Source: Streptosporangiaceae bacterium (lineage in GTDB: Bacteria; Actinomycetota; Actinomycetes; Streptosporangiales; Streptosporangiaceae). From it: a DNA stretch of 6,521 nucleotides. The notes beneath the pieces are model-generated. The model was not told the DNA's origin and did not search any database. It saw nothing but the letters and a program-made list of their open reading frames with translations. The stretch covers positions 1 through 6,521 of the forward strand of contig JASHSO010000387.1 of assembly GCA_030038715.1 (NCBI GenBank), written 5' to 3'. The translations under genes were made by a program, and so were the position numbers. Shown piece by piece: positions 5,214-6,521 of the stretch; position 1 is the first letter of the stretch; each line of letters opens with the position of its first letter.

Positions 5214-6521
5214 ATGCGTATGACAGAGAGCGGGACAGACGGCGTCGCCGATCCGGCGGGCACGACGGCAGAGGAGCAGATCACTAGCGAGGTCACGGCC
5301 CCGGCGGTGCCGTATGGGGAGTGGCCGTCCCCGATCGCCGCTGCCGAGGTAGCGCGCGGTCGGGTGGCGGGAGCCTTCCCCATCGTGCATGGCGGCAGCA
5401 CATGGTGGCAGCAGGCGGTGCCCGAGGAAGGCGGCCGGACCACGGTCATGCACAACTCCGGCGGCAAGACCACCGCGCTGCTTCCAGCGCCGTGGAACGC
5501 GCGCACTCGGGTGCACGAGTACGGCGGACTCTCCTACCTGCCGGTCCGGCGCTCGGCCCGGGCTGCCCAGCTTGCAGCCAAGGCTTCCGGCGCGGTGAAG
5601 GCGCAGCCAGCCGCAAGGACGGCCCGCGGCTACCAGATCCTGTTCGCCAATTACGCCGACCAGCGCCTCTACCTGGCCGGCCCGGGGCTTGCCGAGGGCA
5701 AGGAGGAGCCGGTCCCGCTCACCCCGGATCCTGCCTCGGTGCCTGCTAGTTCGGGCTCAGGCGTGCTGCCAGCCACCGGGCTTCGTTACGCCGACTTCGC
5801 GCTGTCGCCCGACCGCAAAGAAGTGTGGTGCGTTCAGGAGGTGCACGAGAGCGGGAAGGTCAGCCGCGCCATCGTGGCAGTCCCGCTCGACGGCTCGGCC
5901 GCGGACAAGCCGGATGCGATCCGGATCCTGGTGACCGGGGCGGATTTCTTCGCCTACCCGACCCCTTCCCCAGACGGGAACTGGCTGGCTTGGATCTGCT
6001 GGAACCACCCGCACATGCCGTGGGACGGTACGGAGTTGCGAGTGGCACCGGTCGAGAAAGGCATGCCGGGCAAGGGCAGGCTGCTGAAGGGCAGCCAGCG
6101 CGAGTCCGTGCTGGCCCCGCTCTGGCGCGACAACACGCGGCTGTACGTGGCGACCGACTGGCCCGGGTGGTGGAACCTCTATCAGCTCAGCCTCGACGGC
6201 GAGCCGCCGCGGGCCCTGTTCCCGGCAGACGAGGAATTCGCGGGGCCGCTCTGGCAGCTTGGCATGCGGCCGTTCGCGCTGCTCGGGGACGGCCGACTCG
6301 CGGTCGTCCACGGCGCCGGGGCTGGGCGGCTCGGGATCCTGGACCCGGAGAGCTTTGAGCTGACCGACCTGGAGACGCCGTATGCGGAGTTCGACTCCAC
6401 CGTGTCCGCCGATGGCAATTGGATCGGCGCTACTGCGGGCGGACCGCTGACACGGTCTGCGGTTGTCCGGATAGACGCCGATTCCGGCAAGACCGATGTG
6501 CTGCAGCGCCACGCCGACGAC
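5214..6521 (+). CDS. S9-family (prolyl oligopeptidase-like) peptidase, N-terminal part
   Basis: The visible 436 residues form the beta-propeller half of an S9-type serine peptidase, the group that includes acylaminoacyl peptidases and DPP-IV-like enzymes. The propeller filters short peptides to a C-terminal alpha/beta-hydrolase domain, which lies beyond the window. Recognisable blocks are NARTRVHEYGG (95-105), ILFANYADQRLY (142-153), LRYADFALSPD (190-200), TPSPDGNWLAW (250-260) followed by CWNHPHMPWDGTEL, WPGWWNLY (316-323) and DSTVSADGNWIG (394-404). No signal peptide is seen, so it is probably cytoplasmic. Two loops look enlarged compared with relatives I know: an Ala/Arg-rich one at about 112-138 and a Ser/Gly/Pro one at about 172-188. 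The frame is open to the window end. It is divergent from miaB with a 119-bp spacer. Catalytic Ser, Asp and His cannot be checked here. Confidence 0.9.
   Translation, partial: MRMTESGTDGVADPAGTTAEEQITSEVTAPAVPYGEWPSPIAAAEVARGRVAGAFPIVHGGSTWWQQAVPEEGGRTTVMHNSGGKTTALLPAPWNARTRVHEYGGLSYLPVRRSARAAQLAAKASGAVKAQPAARTARGYQILFANYADQRLYLAGPGLAEGKEEPVPLTPDPASVPASSGSGVLPATGLRYADFALSPDRKEVWCVQEVHESGKVSRAIVAVPLDGSAADKPDAIRILVTGADFFAYPTPSPDGNWLAWICWNHPHMPWDGTELRVAPVEKGMPGKGRLLKGSQRESVLAPLWRDNTRLYVATDWPGWWNLYQLSLDGEPPRALFPADEEFAGPLWQLGMRPFALLGDGRLAVVHGAGAGRLGILDPESFELTDLETPYAEFDSTVSADGNWIGATAGGPLTRSAVVRIDADSGKTDVLQRHADD

Noticed and set aside
5757..6512. Minus-strand 251-codon frame opposite the peptidase gene
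   Set aside because: Shadow of the S9 peptidase frame, with no recognisable domain and Arg/Pro-rich content.

Overview
The window comes from a GC-rich (roughly two-thirds G+C) actinobacterium. The evidence is strong GC preference at third codon positions and the gene set: miaB, a LigB/MEMO-like gene and miaA on the minus strand, with the start of dapF on the same strand at the left edge. This block is conserved across actinobacteria: in Mycobacterium tuberculosis miaA and dapF are neighbours and a LigB-like alanine-rich protein lies between miaB and miaA. The secreted TIM-barrel-like protein and the general style suggest a filamentous, Streptomyces- or Streptosporangiales-like lineage rather than a mycobacterium, but I cannot name the genus.

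Layout, left to right. 1-172: N-terminal 57 codons of dapF (minus, cut by the window edge). 173-750: 578 bp with no convincing gene. It holds a six-unit, about 38-nt tandem repeat (266-492), two close perfect dyads (481-498 and 511-532) and a leader that can fold into several hairpins (603-723). 751-1608: a secreted protein with a GH25-like C-terminal domain (plus). 1629-1658: a perfect GC-rich hairpin, a likely two-way terminator. 1674-2591: miaA (minus). 2667-2840: a very acidic 57-residue microprotein (plus), whose stop codon overlaps the stop of the next gene. 2837-3592: LigB/MEMO-like protein (minus). 3595-5094: miaB (minus), 2 nt upstream of the LigB-like gene. 5095-5213: divergent spacer with a 13-bp palindrome. 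5214-6521: first 436 codons of an S9-family peptidase (plus, cut by the right edge).

How it fits together. MiaA puts a dimethylallyl group on A37 of tRNAs that read UNN codons, and MiaB then methylthiolates it, so the minus-strand core makes ms2i6A37. DapF makes meso-diaminopimelate for lysine and peptidoglycan. The secreted gene with its long non-coding leader sits as a convergent insertion between miaA and dapF, so dapF probably has its own promoter in the repeat-bearing spacer. The acidic microprotein gene lies antisense in the gap between the LigB-like gene and miaA, so any miaB-to-miaA read-through transcript would be antisense to it.

The tRNA-modification genes are ordinary. The unexplained material is the repeat and dyad spacer, the structured leader, the lysozyme-like protein and the acidic microprotein. 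I see no complete new multi-gene system.
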